From positions 36,716,389 to 36,780,388 of the forward strand of contig JAHLJT010004567.1 of NCBI GenBank assembly GCA_031308135.1: 64,000 nucleotides of DNA, in the 5' to 3' direction. Source of the DNA: Acheta domesticus (Eukaryota > Arthropoda > Insecta > Orthoptera > Gryllidae). Of the stretch, positions 1-13,835 are shown piece by piece; within the stretch, counting starts at the first letter, position 1, and each line of letters starts with the position of its first letter. Below the pieces are notes generated by a model. The model ran no database searches, had not been told where the DNA came from, and saw nothing but the letters and a program-made list of their open reading frames with translations. The position numbers were made by a program, and so were the translations under genes.

Positions 1-1164
1 CGAGGGTCGAGACGACGTTCTCTGGGCGAAGTTGCAAGGAACTTGCCCCGCTTTTCATTTGTTACCGACGATTATCCAAAATTGCTAAAATCGGCACTAT
101 TTTGCAAAGCGACTCTCAACATGCACTTTCAACAAATCTACGTTCAACAAAGAGAATATATTTTCCAATTTTCTGGTTTGAAAGCGGCTGGCAAAGCAAT
201 CGAGATGAGCCTATCTCCTTGCTCGAAAACAAGAAAAAACATGGATCCTAAATCACGTAATGTGCGCAGAAATGAAAGCGTTTTTTCCCCCTCTCCGCAC
301 AGCTGTAGGCAAGAATATAAATACGTACATAATTGTGTCATATGTTTCTTGATAATTACGGTAATTCACAATTCGTGATAATTATGGTAATTCACTGAAT
401 ATCTGCGGCAAGTACTCAAGTGTTTATATTATCATACGCCAGTGGTTTCTGAACCGAATAACGCACGATTTTCAAAAATTAAGTTCAAATCAAATATTAA
501 AAGAAAGCTACACGATTCCACATTTCTGTCAGTCATGCCAGAAGAAAGAAAGGAAATTCTACCCATGAGATATAGTTCCCGATTTTTTTAAACTGGTTTG
601 ACATTTTGTTGCCTTTCTTAACAAAATATTTACAAAAACCTAAATACAATCACACTTGACATAAATATTGTTACAATATTTCACACATTCATATCCAACA
701 AAAAAATTACAACTGTACTTCATATACATAAGAACCCTGAGGTGTCTTCCGGATAGGTCCACTAAAACATAAAAGCTCTCAAGGGAGGGGAGCATGCGTT
801 TTCTACAACAGTGAGCAAAAAGTATTTTTTTTTCATGATTTTATTTCAGGTTCTATTTTCTTACGGGTAGAGTTAAGGTAGACATAAGTTTAGTTAACAG
901 CGCTTGCATTAAATGTAGCGCTTTTGTTGTACGTAGAGTTAAGTTAGTTGATAAGTTAATAGCACCATCCCTCCAACTAATACTGTAATCCAAGGTAAAG
1001 AATAAATCAACATGAATATCAAGCGTTTCACAACTGGTCATGTTCGATCTCCAGTAAGTTGCAAGTTCTGAGTGTGATTATCCACTTGCTACAAAACATG
1101 ACTTTTTTGGCAACATACCGGTTCTTAAATGCTGTAAATTGTAGCTGAAATTCAGGCTTGTTTC
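1..1164. other. AT-rich stretch, no gene recognised
   Basis: I see no recognisable coding sequence or RNA gene here. The reading frame at 43-378 has no motif I know and its composition is ordinary. A short direct repeat is visible at 351-369 and 378-396 (GATAATTAYGGTAATTCAC, 27-bp spacing). Confidence 0.5.
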
Positions 1165-1389
1165 TTGTTTATTCCATTAGTCGCAGTCTGTGATTCGGAA
1201 TCAGCAACGTTCTTACATGTTCCGACGCTTCAGTCATTTCGATCAGGTGCCTTTACCTCGGGGAAAATAACTCAATTTACGTTACTGGCGAAGGCGCATG
1301 TAGAAATGCAAAGACATCATCAATCACTTCTACTTCACACAGAAGTAAGATGGCTTTACAGGGGAAACATTCTTCCGTTGTTTTTTTAA
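1165..1389 (+). pseudogene. hAT/ZBED-like transposase scrap
   Basis: One open frame carries SLLLHTEVRWLYRGNIL near its end. I recognise this as the 'LL.HTEVRWLSRG.VL' block of hAT-type transposases and their ZBED/GTF2IRD2/FAM200 relatives, where it lies in the C-terminal half of the RNase-H-like domain. The preceding ~50 residues fit the family poorly. The frame then runs into a T-rich tract and stops where 'RVFELR' would be expected. There is no start region, BED finger, dimerisation domain or terminal inverted repeat that I can see, so this is a small fossil rather than a gene. The motif is seen in sequence; the family assignment is from memory. Confidence 0.5.
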
Positions 1390-2814
1390 TTTTATTTTTT
1401 GTTGTTTTTTTCTTTCTTCAACTGCACAATGAATTTCTGTTTTTCACACAAAGAACGGACAAAAAGCTTGTCCAACAAACAAACTATTGTTTACGCAAAG
1501 CACAGTGGATCATGCGTATTGCTTAACTCACAGACATTTTCCAGTTGATTTACGAAGTTTCCACATCTTCGTGTTTGTGTGAGGGGGGGATCAACCCGGT
1601 CACAGCGAGGGGTAATATAGCATTACTTAAAAGCACACTTTACTTTTTGATCGTAAGTGTAAACGAAAAAAAAACCTTCGAATGCATTGCTTTCCCGATT
1701 ATACTTCTGCGCGAAAACGGATTGGATAACGAAGTTGACACGCGAAAAAGCTATTTCTGGACATTTAGGTATCTCTTGAAACTATTCACTGTGAACTTTC
1801 CTGACTTCTAAAGTATATTAAATTATATTCAAAATGTATTTTTCATTAAAAAAATTATCTCTTATCCAAAGGTTGAAGAATTTGTCCAATTTAAGTGTTC
1901 CTCTCTTTTAAAAATGAAATTTGAAGCTGAACTACTTTGGAGTGACGCTGACGTATGTATATCAGTAATTGCTGAACGGGATATTTGATTTCTATTCTCT
2001 TACGCATTCAGTTGTTGATTATAAAGCCGAATTTTACAGAAATAAGTTTATTAAAATGCAAAATTAAAGTTTCAATGATCATATTAAAAGTAAATTCACT
2101 AAATTACTGTGTTATACAATATATTAAAATACGACCCGAAGCAAAATGGATGTATTCGATTTTCAAAACTTCCGGAACGGTTATGGTTCAGAGATCGAAA
2201 ACTGTCTTCCAAAGTGTTTTATGACAAATAACGTATGGATTCCGATGTATTATGCTCCATCATTTTACACATTTATACTCGTATAATTGACGTAAAGCAG
2301 ATTACAAAATAAACAGTTAATTAAAAAAAAAACACTTCACAGTCAAAGCACTGTATGATATACCAAACGCACTTCGGTGTAGTTATTTAATAGGCTTTCA
2401 TAATTAAACCTTGGCTCAAGTTTGCGCTCAATTGAACAATAAATAAGAGCAGTCTAATATAGCATTCAACACTCCATCAACCACTAATCCAGAATTCAGC
2501 GCTTCAATGGGGCATCAGGAACTCAGTGGAGGCACAAGAACAGGTATTATTAAATCTCGAATAACATGAGATAAGCATGATCTAAAATACAGCTCATATG
2601 TATTCTGAAAACACGCACATAAACACATTGTAAAAAGAGCAAACTAAACTTTATTTTAGGAAATAATGTGTAAAATATAATGTAATGGAATTTATAGTAC
2701 TTAAAGTATTACTTCCAACAGAGAAAAAAAATGCATTTATCCATTCAAACAAGACGAATCTTTTACACTGAAACCAGCTTCGTGACGGCGGTTTTAGGCC
2801 AAACATTAACTGGT
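1390..2814. other. AT-rich stretch, nothing recognised
   Basis: Plain AT-rich DNA with poly-T and poly-A runs. The short frames (for example 1545-1811 and 1985-2224) show no motif, signal or codon pattern that I can support as coding. Confidence 0.5.
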
Positions 2815-3185
2815 GTAGAGCAGTAGCCACCGCCGAGCCGCCTGGACAGCGGCACTCGACGCAAGCCCGCATTCGCACCAGCAGCGCCGCGGGCCCCACC
2901 TAAGAGCGGCAGGGCGCTGGGCACAGGGCGGCCGCGGCGGCTGCAGCCGCAGCGGGACCTTTAAAGAGCTGCGGGAGCGGCGGCAGTAAATTCTCCTCCC
3001 CCGCCGCTCGCCCACCACGGCCGTTCGTTTCAATAACCACTCCGCGGGACCCGGACCTGAACCCGGCTGCCCGCGCCGCGCCGCGCCGCGCCGGGCCGGC
3101 CTCGCTTGTTAGAGGCACGAGTGGAGCCAGTGGCCGGCCACGGCGATAGAGTGCAATGGGTCGCGAGGGCTGAAGCAACCCTTTA
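2815..3185. other. CpG island
   Basis: An abrupt GC- and CpG-rich block bounded by AT-rich DNA. It contains GGCCGCGGCGGCTGCAG near 2930 and a GCCGCGCCG repeat near 3075. Overlapping open frames exist on the minus strand, but they are Arg/Ala/Pro-rich by-products of base composition. It could be a promoter or an orphan regulatory island; no start site can be fixed. Confidence 0.6.
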
Positions 3186-4742
3186 GCGCTCCGAAAAAAC
3201 AAGCTCCCTCATTCTCCTTGCTAATACTCATGCACACGGAATCGAGTTTGTTTGTTTGTTGTTCTTTGGCACGAAGCTACATCAAATACTAGCCGATTAC
3301 TTTGACATAAAACGCCATGGAGGATGGATTTTCTTTATCGAGAAAAGTTAGAAGAGTACCCTCGCACATGATGGTGAAAATTTCCCTAAAATTATGTGAC
3401 AATTTAGTGAAACTAGAGGATAAAAATAGGATTTTTGAAAGATTCCTTAGCCCCTCCCCTCCCATCAACGCAGCGGGCTCCACCTCCATGACGGCAAGAC
3501 GATGGAAAGCGGGGGTGATCCATCTACAGGCCACACAGTGATTTTTTAAAAAAATTTTCCCCATTTTTTCGACTTAACCTTCACTTCTAAATGAAAAATA
3601 TGAAAATATTTTAGTCTTATACAATCAACAAAATATTTGTTTACATTTTTTCGGTGACAAATTCAAATTAACAAAAATTATTTCTTATTGTGTCTTAGAA
3701 TACGGGAGAAGGCAGGAAAAATCTCCAAACTTCCTTTCAAAAAACCTGGTTGTTAGGAATTTGTTTCAGATATTGATTACTGGGTAATAATTAATAACTA
3801 AAACTAGCCTTTAAAACCATTTATGACAATAAACATATTTTGAAATCAACTGCAAAACTTCTGTAAACATATTTTACTCTTTTAATACATTTGTTTAGAT
3901 TGTTGAAGATTCAGTATTTTTTTAAAGTTTTGAACTCATTTACAAGTTATCTCACTTCTAAAGCTCATTCATAGAATTTTGTGTAGAATATAATAAGCAA
4001 AAGAAATATACGGATTTTTTAAATTTTACAAGAAACTATCGACACAAAAATGTGCCACAATGATGGAAAAGGAATTACACCCCAGATCTACAAACATATT
4101 TCATCAGAAAAATTTGGGTCCTACAACAGGTACTTTCACGCACAGAAATGGATACATAAATTCCGAAATTTCTATCCGTATTAACATACTATGGTAATCC
4201 CTTGGCAATCTCAAATCGTTGAATAAGGTGCGAAAACCTAATTCTTTTAAACACAGCAATCAATCACTAAGTAATGAATACCATTCTGACAAAACAGCTG
4301 TATGCGTTTCATACTCCCGTAAACATCTCACAAAAATGAAAAGAAATTCTCAAAGTTTAAAACTGCAGAATCGCGGTGCGGAGATGCCCGAGTTTGGGAA
4401 TCAGATATCTCATGAATAACTGTACCCAATAAAGAATGGAAAATTCGAATTTACAAATTTCGAAAATTTACAAAATTTCATCCCAAAAAAATTTGTGAAT
4501 AATATTTTATCATATACATTGATAATACATTGCAAATACATTTTTAGAAAATTGTATATGACAGTTTTCATATAATTGATATTTTAAAACACATTTAACA
4601 AAACATATCCATCTTCATTATTCTAGTTTGTAAATGTACATTTTTCGCAAATTTCACAAATACGTTGAAAATGGGACAACCAACATTTTCTTTCCAGATC
4701 TTTGCGTTATTTGTACGCCCAACCAAACCCAGAATTGATGTG
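3186..4742. other. AT-rich left flank of the satellite
   Basis: AT-rich DNA with no convincing gene. Frames at 3289-3564 and 3317-3541 lie on opposite strands of the same bases and show no motif. Near 4440-4500 there are short reiterations of AAATTTACAAA type. The satellite begins at about 4743. Confidence 0.5.
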
Positions 4743-7310
4743 AATACCACAAAAGTAATGTTTCATTCCTATGCAAATTCGGTGTAACAAAGCTCACCAA
4801 TAAACACAAGGAATACTGCAAAGTATTCACATCACAACACCAGTCGCAAGATTCGATAATTCCATAACATTCCATAAATTCATAATGCAACATATCCAGA
4901 AACGACATTAAAAAACACAACACGGATGTTAGATCACAATACAAAATGGGTGTTACAATAGCAGATCGAATCAGTATAGGGGCAAATAATATTACATGGT
5001 CTTCTTATCACCACACATAACCGTCAGAGGCTCCAGCACATACCATGCTACTTGAACACCATCCAGCCCAGTAACGATACTAATAATACCACGAATGTTT
5101 GTTCACTATAGAAAATCGGCGTAGCAAATGCTAACCGAGTCAGTATAGGGACAATTAATTTTGCATGGTATTCACATCACCACAAACACCCATCTGAGGA
5201 TCCAGCACATTCCATGCTACTTGAACACCCATCCAGCCAGTAACGATACTCATAATAATACAACGAATGTTTGATCACTATAGAAAATCGGCGTAGCAAA
5301 TGCTCACCGAATCAGTATAGAGACAATTAATATTGCATGGTATTCACATCACCACAAACACCCGTCTGAGGATCCGGCACATTCCATGCTACTTGAACAC
5401 CCATCCAGCCCAGTAACGATACTAATAATACCACGAATGTTTGATCACTATAGAAAATCGGCGTAGAAAATGCTCACCTAGTCAGTATAGGGACAATCAA
5501 TATTGCAAGGTATTCACATCACCACAAACACCCGTCTCAGGATCCGGCACATTCTATGCTACTTGAACACCCATCCAGCCCAATAACGATACTAATAATA
5601 CCACGAATGTTTGATCACTATAGAAAATCGGCGTAGCAAATGCTCACCGAACCAAAATAGGGACAATTAATATTGCATGGTATTCACATCACCACAAACA
5701 CCCGTCTGAGGATCCGGCACATTCCATGCTACTTGAACACCACCCAGCCCGGTAACGATACTAATAAAACAACGAATGTTTGATCACTATAGAAAATCGG
5801 CGTAGCAAATGCTCGCCGAATCAGTATAGAGACAATTAATTTTGCATGGTATTCACATCACCACAAACACCCGTCTGAGGATCCGGCACATTCCATGCTA
5901 CTTGAACACCCATCCAGCCCAATAACGATACTAATAATACCATGAATGTTTTGATCACTAAAGAAAATCGGCGTAGCAAATGCTCACCGAATCAGTATAG
6001 GGACAATTAATATTGCATGGTATTCACATCACCACAAACACCCGTCTGAGGATCCGGCACATTCCATGCTACTTGAACACCACCCAACCCGGTAACGATA
6101 CTAATAAAACCACGAATGTTTGATCACTATAGAAAATCGGCGTAGCAAATGCTCACCGAATCAGTATAGGGACAATTAATATTGCATGGTATTCACATCA
6201 CCACAAACACCCGTCGGAGGATCCGGCACATTCCATGCTACTTGAACACCCATCCAGCCCAATAACGATACTAATAATACCACGAATGTTTGTTCACTAT
6301 AGAAAATCGGAGTAGCAAATGCTCACCGAATCAGTAGATGGACAATTAATATTGTATGGTATTCACATCACCACAAACACCCGTCTGAGAATCCGGCACA
6401 TTCTATACTACTTGAACACCCATCCAGCCCAATAACGATACTAATAATATCACGAATCTTGATCACTATAGAAAATCGGCGTAGCAAATGCTCACCGAAT
6501 CAGTATAGGGACAATTAATATTGCATGGTATTCACATCACCACAAACACCCGTCTGAGGATCCGGCACATTCCATGCTACTTGAACACCCATTCAGCCGA
6601 GTAACGTCACTAATAATACCACGAATGTTTGATCACTACAGAAAATCGGAGTAGCAAATGCTCACCGAAACAGTAGATGGACAATTAATAATGTATGGTA
6701 TTCACATCACCACAAACACCCGTCTGAGGATCCGGCACATTCTATGCTACATGAACACACATCCAGCCCAATAACGATACTAATAATACCACGAATGTTT
6801 GATCACTATAGAAAAATCGGCGTAGCAAATGCTCACCGAATCAAAATAGGGACAATTAATATTGCATGGTATTCACATCACCACAAACACCCGTCTGAGG
6901 ATCCGGCACATTCCATGCTACTTGAACACCACCCAGCCCGGTAACGATACTAATAAAACAACGAATGTTTTGATCACTATAGAAAATCGGCGTAGCAAAT
7001 GCTCGCCGAATCAGTATAGAGACAATTAATTTTGCATGGTATTCACATCACCACAAACACCCGTCTGAGGATCCGGCACATTCCATGCTACTTGAACACC
7101 CATCCAGCCCAATAACGATACTAATAATACCACGAATGTTTGATCACTATAGAAAATCGGCGTAGCAAATGCTCACCGAATCAGTATAGGGACAATTAAT
7201 ATTGCATGGTATTCACATCACCACAAACACCCGTCTGAGGATCCGGCACATTCCATGCTACTTGAACACCCATCCAGCCCAGTAACGATACTAATAATAC
7301 CACGAATGTT

Positions 7311-9005
7311 TGATCACTACAGAAAATCGGAGTAGCAAATGCTCGCCGAATCAGTATAGAGACAATTAATTTTGCATCGTATTCACATCACCACAAACAC
7401 ACGTCTGAGGATCCGGCACATTCATGCTACTTGAACACCCATCCAGCCCAGTAACGATACTAATAATACCACGAATGTTTGATCACTATAGAAAATCGGC
7501 GTAGCAAATGCACACCGAATCAAAATAGGGACAATTAATATTGCATGGTTTTCACATCACCACAAACACCCGTCTGAGGATCCGGCACATTCCATGCTAC
7601 TTGAACACCCATCCAGCCCAGTAACGATACTAATAATACCACGAATGTTTGATCACTATAGAAAATCGGCGTAGAAAATGCTCACCTAGTCAGTATAGGG
7701 ACAATTAATATTGCAAGGTATTCACATCACCACAAACACCCGTCTCAGTATCCGGCACATTCTATGCTACTTGAACACCCATCCAGCCCAATTACGATAC
7801 TAATAATACCACGAATGTTTGATCACTATAGAAAATCGGCGTAGCAAATGCTCACCGAATCAAAATAGGGACAATTAATATTGCATGGTATTCACATCAC
7901 CACAAACACCCGTCTGAGGATCCGGCACATTCCATGCTACTTGAACACCACCCAGCCCGGTAACGATAGTAATAAAACAACGAATGTTTGATCACTATAG
8001 AAAATCGGCGTAGCAAATGCTCGCCGAATCAGTATAGAGACAATTAATATTGCATGGTATTCACATCACCACAAACACCCGTCTGAGGATCCGGCACATT
8101 CCATGCTACTTGAACACCCATCCAGCCCAGTAACGATACTAATAATACCACGAATGTTTGATCACTACAGAAATCGGAGTAGCAAATGCTCGCCGAATCA
8201 GTATAGAGACAATTAATTTTGCATCGTATTCACATCACCACAAACACACGTCTGAGGATCCGGCACATTCATGCTACTTGAACACCCATCCAGCCCAGTA
8301 ACGATACTAATAATACCACGAATGTTTGATCACTATAGAAAATCGGCGTAGCAAATGCTCACCGAATCAAAATAGGGACAATTAATATGGCATGGTTTTC
8401 ACATCACCACAAACACCCGTCTGAGGATCCGGCACATTCCATGCTACTTGAACACCCATCCAGCCCCGTAACGATACTAATAATACCACGAATGTTTGAT
8501 CACAATAGAAAATCGGCGTAGCAAATGCTCACCGAATCAAAATAGGGACAATTAATATTGCATGGTATTCACATCACCACAAACACCCGTCTGAGGATCC
8601 GGCACATTCCATGCTACTTGAACACCACCCAGCCCGGTAACGATACTAATAAAACAACGAATGTTTGATCACTATAGAAAATCGGCGTAGCAAATGCTCG
8701 CCGAATCAGTATAGAGACAATTAATTTTCCATGGTATTCACATCACCACAAACACACGTCTGAGGATCCGGCACATTCCATGCTACTTGAACACCACCCA
8801 GCCCGGTAACGATACTAATAAAACCACGAATGTTTGATCACTATAGAAAATCGGCGTCGCAAATGCTCACCGAATCAGTATAGAGACAATTAATATTGCA
8901 TGGTATTCACATCACCACAAACACCCGTCTGAGGATCCGGCACATTCCATGCTACTTGAACCCCACCCAGCCCGGTAACGATACTAATAAAACAACGAAT
9001 GTTTG
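7311..9005. repeat. Five-unit (~848 bp) higher-order duplication inside the satellite
   Basis: A rare unit variant with CTACAG for CTATAG, TTGCATCG for TTGCATGG and a one-base deletion in ATTCATGC occurs at 7311 and again at 8159, 848 bp later (five units minus two bases). The following units also share the rare GCATGGTTTTCACATC change. This shows that a block of about five units was copied as one piece. The right limit given is approximate. Confidence 0.75.
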
Positions 9006-9599
9006 ATCACTATAGAAAATCGGCGTAGCAAATGCTCGCCGAATCAGTATAGAGAATATTAATTTTGCATGGTATTCACATCACCACAAACACACGTCTG
9101 AGGATCCTGCAAATTCCATGCTACTTGAACACCACCCAGCCCGGTAACGATACTAATAATACCACGAACGTTTTGATCACTATAGAAAATCGGCGTAGCA
9201 AATGCTCACCGAATCAGTATAGGGACAATTAATATTGCATGGTATTCACATCACCACAAACACCCGTCTGAGGATCCGGCACATTCCATGCTACTTGAAC
9301 ACCACCCAGCCCGGTAACGATACTAATAAAACAACGAATGTTTGATCACTATAGAAAATCGGCGTAGCAAATGCTCGCCGAATCAGTATAGGGACAATTA
9401 ATATTGCATGGTATTCACATCACCACAAACACCCGTCTCAGGATCCGGCACATTCCATGCTACTTGAACACCAACCAGCCCGGTAACGATACTAATAAAA
9501 CAACGAATGTTTGATCACTATAGAAAATCGGCGTAGCAAATGCTCGCCGAATCAGTATAGAGACAATTAATTTTGCATGGTATTCACATCACCACAAAC

Positions 9600-12500
9600 A
9601 CACGTCTGAGGATCCGGCACATTCCATGCTACTTGAACACCCATCCAGCCCAGTAACGATACTCATAAGAATACCACGAATGTTTGATCACTATAGAAAA
9701 TCGGCGTAGCAAATGCTCGCCGAATCAGTATAGGGACAATTAATATTGCATGGTATTCACATCACCACAAACACCCGTCTGAGGATCCGGCACATTCCAT
9801 GCTACTTGAACACCCATCCAGCCCAGTAACGATACTAATAATACCACGAATGTTTGATCACTATAGAAAAACGGCGTAGAAAAATGCTCACCGAGTCAGT
9901 ATAGGGACAATTAATATTGCATAGTATTCATATCACCACAAACACCCGTCTGAGGATCCGGCACATTCCATGCTACTTGAAATCCCATCCAGCCCAATAA
10001 CGATACTAATAATACCACGAATGTTTGTTCACTATAGAAAATCGGCGTAGTAAATGCTCACCGAATCAAAATAGGGACAATTAATATTGTATGGTATTCA
10101 CATCACCACAAACACCCGTCTGAGGATCCGGCACATTCTATGCTACTTGAACACCCATCCAGCCCAATAACGATACTAATAATACCACGAATCTTCGATC
10201 ACTATAGAAAATCGGCGTAGCATGTGCTCACCGAATCAAAATAGGGACAATTAATATTGCAAGGTATTCACATCACCACAAACACCCGTCTGAGGATCCG
10301 GCACATTCCATGCTACTTGAACACCACCCAGCCCGGTAACGATACTAATAAAACCACGAATGTTTGATTACTATAGAAAATCGGCCTAGCAAATGGACAC
10401 CGAATCAGTGTAGGGACAATTAATATTGCATGGTATTCACATCACCACACACACCCGTCTGAGGATCCGGCACATTCCATGCTACTTGAACACCCATCCA
10501 GCCCAATAACGATACTATTAATACCACGAATGTTTGATCACTATAGAAAATCGGCCTAGAAAATACTCACCGAATCAGTATAGGGACAATTAATATTGCA
10601 TCGTATTCACATCACCACAAACACCCGTCTGAGGATCCGCCACATTCCATGCTACTTGAACACCCATCCAGCCCAGTAACGATACTAATAATACCACGAA
10701 TGTTTGATCACTACAGAAAATCGGAGTAGCAAATGCTCTCCGAATCAGTAGATGGACAATTAATATTGTATGGTATTCACATCACCACAAACACCCGTCT
10801 GAGGATCCGGCACATTCTATGCTACTTGAACACCACCCAGCCCGGTAACGATACTAATAAAACCACGAATGTTTGATCACTATAGAAAATCGGCGTAGCA
10901 AATGCTCGCCGAATGAGTATAGAGGCAATTAATTTTGCATGGTATTCACATCACCACAAACACACGTCTGAGGATCCGGCACATTCCATGCTACTTGAAC
11001 ACCCATCCAGCCCAATAACGATACCAATAATACCACTAATGTTTGATCACTATAGAAAATCGGCGTAGCAAATGCTCACCAAATCAGAATAGGGACAATT
11101 AATATTGCATGGTATTCACATCACCACAAACACCCGTCTGAGGATCCGGCACATTCCATGCTACTTGAACACCCATCCAGCCCAATAACGATACTAATAA
11201 TACCACGAATGTTTGATCACTATAGAAAATCGGCGTAGCAAATGCTCACCGAATCAAAATAGGGACAATTAATATTGCATGGTATTCACATCACCACAAC
11301 ACCCGTCTGAGGATCCGGCACATTCCATGCTACTTGAACACCACCCAGCCCGGTAACGATACTAATAAAACAACGAATGTTTGATCACTATAGAAAATCG
11401 GCGTAGCAAATGCTCACCGAATCAGTATAGAGACAATTAATTTTGCATGGTATTCACATCACCACAAACACCCGTCTGAGGATCCGGCACATTCCATGCT
11501 ACTTGAACACCCATCCAGCCCAGTAACGATACTCATAAGAATACCACGAATGTTTGATCACTATAGAAAATCGGCGTAGCAAATGCTCACCGAATCAGTA
11601 TAGGGACAATTAATATTGCATGGTATTCACATCACCACAAACACCCGTCTGAGGATCCGCCACATTCCATGCTACTTGAACACCCATCCAGCCCAGTAAC
11701 GATACTAATAATACGACGAATGTTTGATCACTATAGAAAAACGGCGTAGAAAATGCTCACCGAGTCAGTATAGGGACAATTAATATTGCATAGTATTCAC
11801 ATCACCACAAACACCCGTCTGAGGATCCGGCACATTCCATGCTACTTGAACACCACCCAGCCCAATAACGATACTAATAATACCACGAATGTTTGTTCAC
11901 TATAGAAAATCGGAGTAGCAAATGCTCACCGAATCAGTAGATGGATAATTAATATTGTATGGTATTCACATCACCACAAACACCCGTCTGAGGATCCGGC
12001 ACATTCCATGCTACTTGAACACCACCCAGCCCGGTAACGATACTAATAAAACCACGAATGTTTGATTACTATAGAAAATCGGCCTAGCAAATGGTCACCG
12101 AATCAGTGTAGGGACAATTAATATTGCATGGTATTCACATCACCACACACACCCGTCTGAGGATCCGGCACATTCCATGCTACTTGAACACCCATCCAGC
12201 CCAGTAACGATACTATTAATACCACGAATGTTTGATCACTATAGAAAATCGGCCTAGAAAATACTCACCGAATCAGTATAGGGACAATTAATATTGCATG
12301 GTATTCACATCACCACAAACACCCGTCTGAGGATCCGGCACATTCCATGCTACTTGAACACCCATCCAGCCCAGTAACGATACTAATAATACCACGAATG
12401 TTTGATCACTACAGAAAATCGGAGTAGCAAATGCTCACCGAATCAGTAGATGGACAATTAATATTGTATGGTATTCACATCACCACAAACACCCGTCTGA

Positions 12501-12755
12501 GGATCCGGCACATTCTATGCTACTTGAACACCACCCAGCCCGGTAACGATACTAATAAAACCACGAATGTTTGATCACTATAGAAAATCGGCGTAGCAAA
12601 TGCTCGCCGAATCAGTATAGAGGCAATTAATTTTGCATGGTATTCACATCACCACAAACACACGTCTGAGGATCCGGCACATTCCATGCTACTTGAACAC
12701 CCATCCAGCCCAATAACGATACCAATAATACCACTAATGTTTGATCACTATAGAA
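9600..12755. repeat. 10-11-unit block duplication inside the satellite
   Basis: Diagnostic variants recur at long fixed offsets. ACTCATAAGAATACC occurs at 9661 and 11531, and AAAAACGGCGTAGA at about 9867 and 11737, both 1870 bp apart (11 units). GTTTGATTACTATAG occurs near 10361 and 12059, and the CTACAG + CAGTAGATGG pair at 10711 and 12409, both 1698 bp apart (10 units). The change of offset between the two sets implies loss or gain of one unit after duplication. Confidence 0.8.
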
Positions 12756-13835
12756 AATTGGCGTAGCAAATGCTCACCGAATCAGTATAGGGACAATTAA
12801 TATTGCATGGTATTCACATCACCACAAACACCCGTCTGAGGATCCGGCACATTCCATGCTACTTGAACAACCATCCAGCCCAATAACGATACTAATAATA
12901 CCACGAATGTTTGATCACTATAGAAATCGGCGTAGTAAATGCTCACCGAATCAAAATAGGGACAATTAATATTGCATGGTATTCACATCACCACAAACAC
13001 CCGTCTGAGGATCCGGCACATTCCATGCTACTTGAACACCACCCAGCCCGGTAACGATACTAATAATACCACGAATGTTTGATCACTATAGAAAATCGGC
13101 GTAGCAAATGCTCGCCGAATCAGTATAGAGGCAATTAATTTTGCATGGTATTCACATCACCACAAACACACGTCTGAGGATCCGGCACATTCCATGGTAC
13201 TTGAACACCCATCCAGCCCAATAACGATACCAATAATACCACTAATGTTTGATCACTATAGAAAATCGGCGTAGCAAATGCTCACCGAATCAGTATAGGG
13301 ACAATTAATATTGCATGGTATTCACATCACCACAAACACCCGTCTGAGGATCCGGCACATTCCATGCTACTTGAACACCCATCCAGCCCAGTAACGATAC
13401 TAATAATACCACGAATGTTTGATCACTATAGAAAATCGGCGTAGCAAGTGCTCACCGAGTCAGTATAGGGACAATTAATATTGCATGGTATTCACATCAC
13501 CACAAACACCCGTCTGAGGATCCGGCACATTCCATGCTACTTGAACACCCATCCAGCCCAGTAACGATACTAATAATACCACGAATGTTTGATCACTATA
13601 GAAAATCGGCGTAGCATGTGCTCACCGAATCAGAATAGGGACAATTAATATTGCATGGTATTCACATCACCACAAACGCCCGTCTGAGGATCCGGCACAT
13701 TCCATGTGAATTGTACACCGCGTCACATGTGGTAACGATACTGTTAATACCACATACCGAATGTGTGGTCGCTGTATAAAATCGTAGTACTAACAGTCTA
13801 CCGTATCACGATAAGAATAATAATTTAGCATGGTA

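Larger units (their letters stand above)
4743..13835. repeat. Satellite array, ~170-bp unit, about 53 copies
   Basis: A head-to-tail tandem array. The landmark ACGAATGTTTGATCACTATAG recurs with successive spacings near 170 bp (for example 5263, 5433, 5603). Each unit also carries TGATCA, AAATCGGCGTAGCAAATGC, TATTCACATCACCACAAAC, GAGGATCCGGCACATTC and TACTTGAACACC. Most units keep a BamHI site (GGATCC) and a BclI site (TGATCA). The units at 4743-5090 and about 13715-13835 are clearly more diverged than the core, as expected at the edges of an array homogenised by unequal exchange. The unit has no conserved reading frame. It is close to nucleosome-repeat length; a centromeric or heterochromatic role is possible but not shown. 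Confidence 0.97.

Noticed and set aside
6744..6944. Open frame inside the satellite
   Set aside because: It spans little more than one repeat unit and is not conserved between units, so it is chance.
4743..13835. CRISPR-like appearance of regular repeats
   Set aside because: The units abut directly with no unique spacers, the unit is 170 bp, and the context is eukaryotic; it is a satellite.
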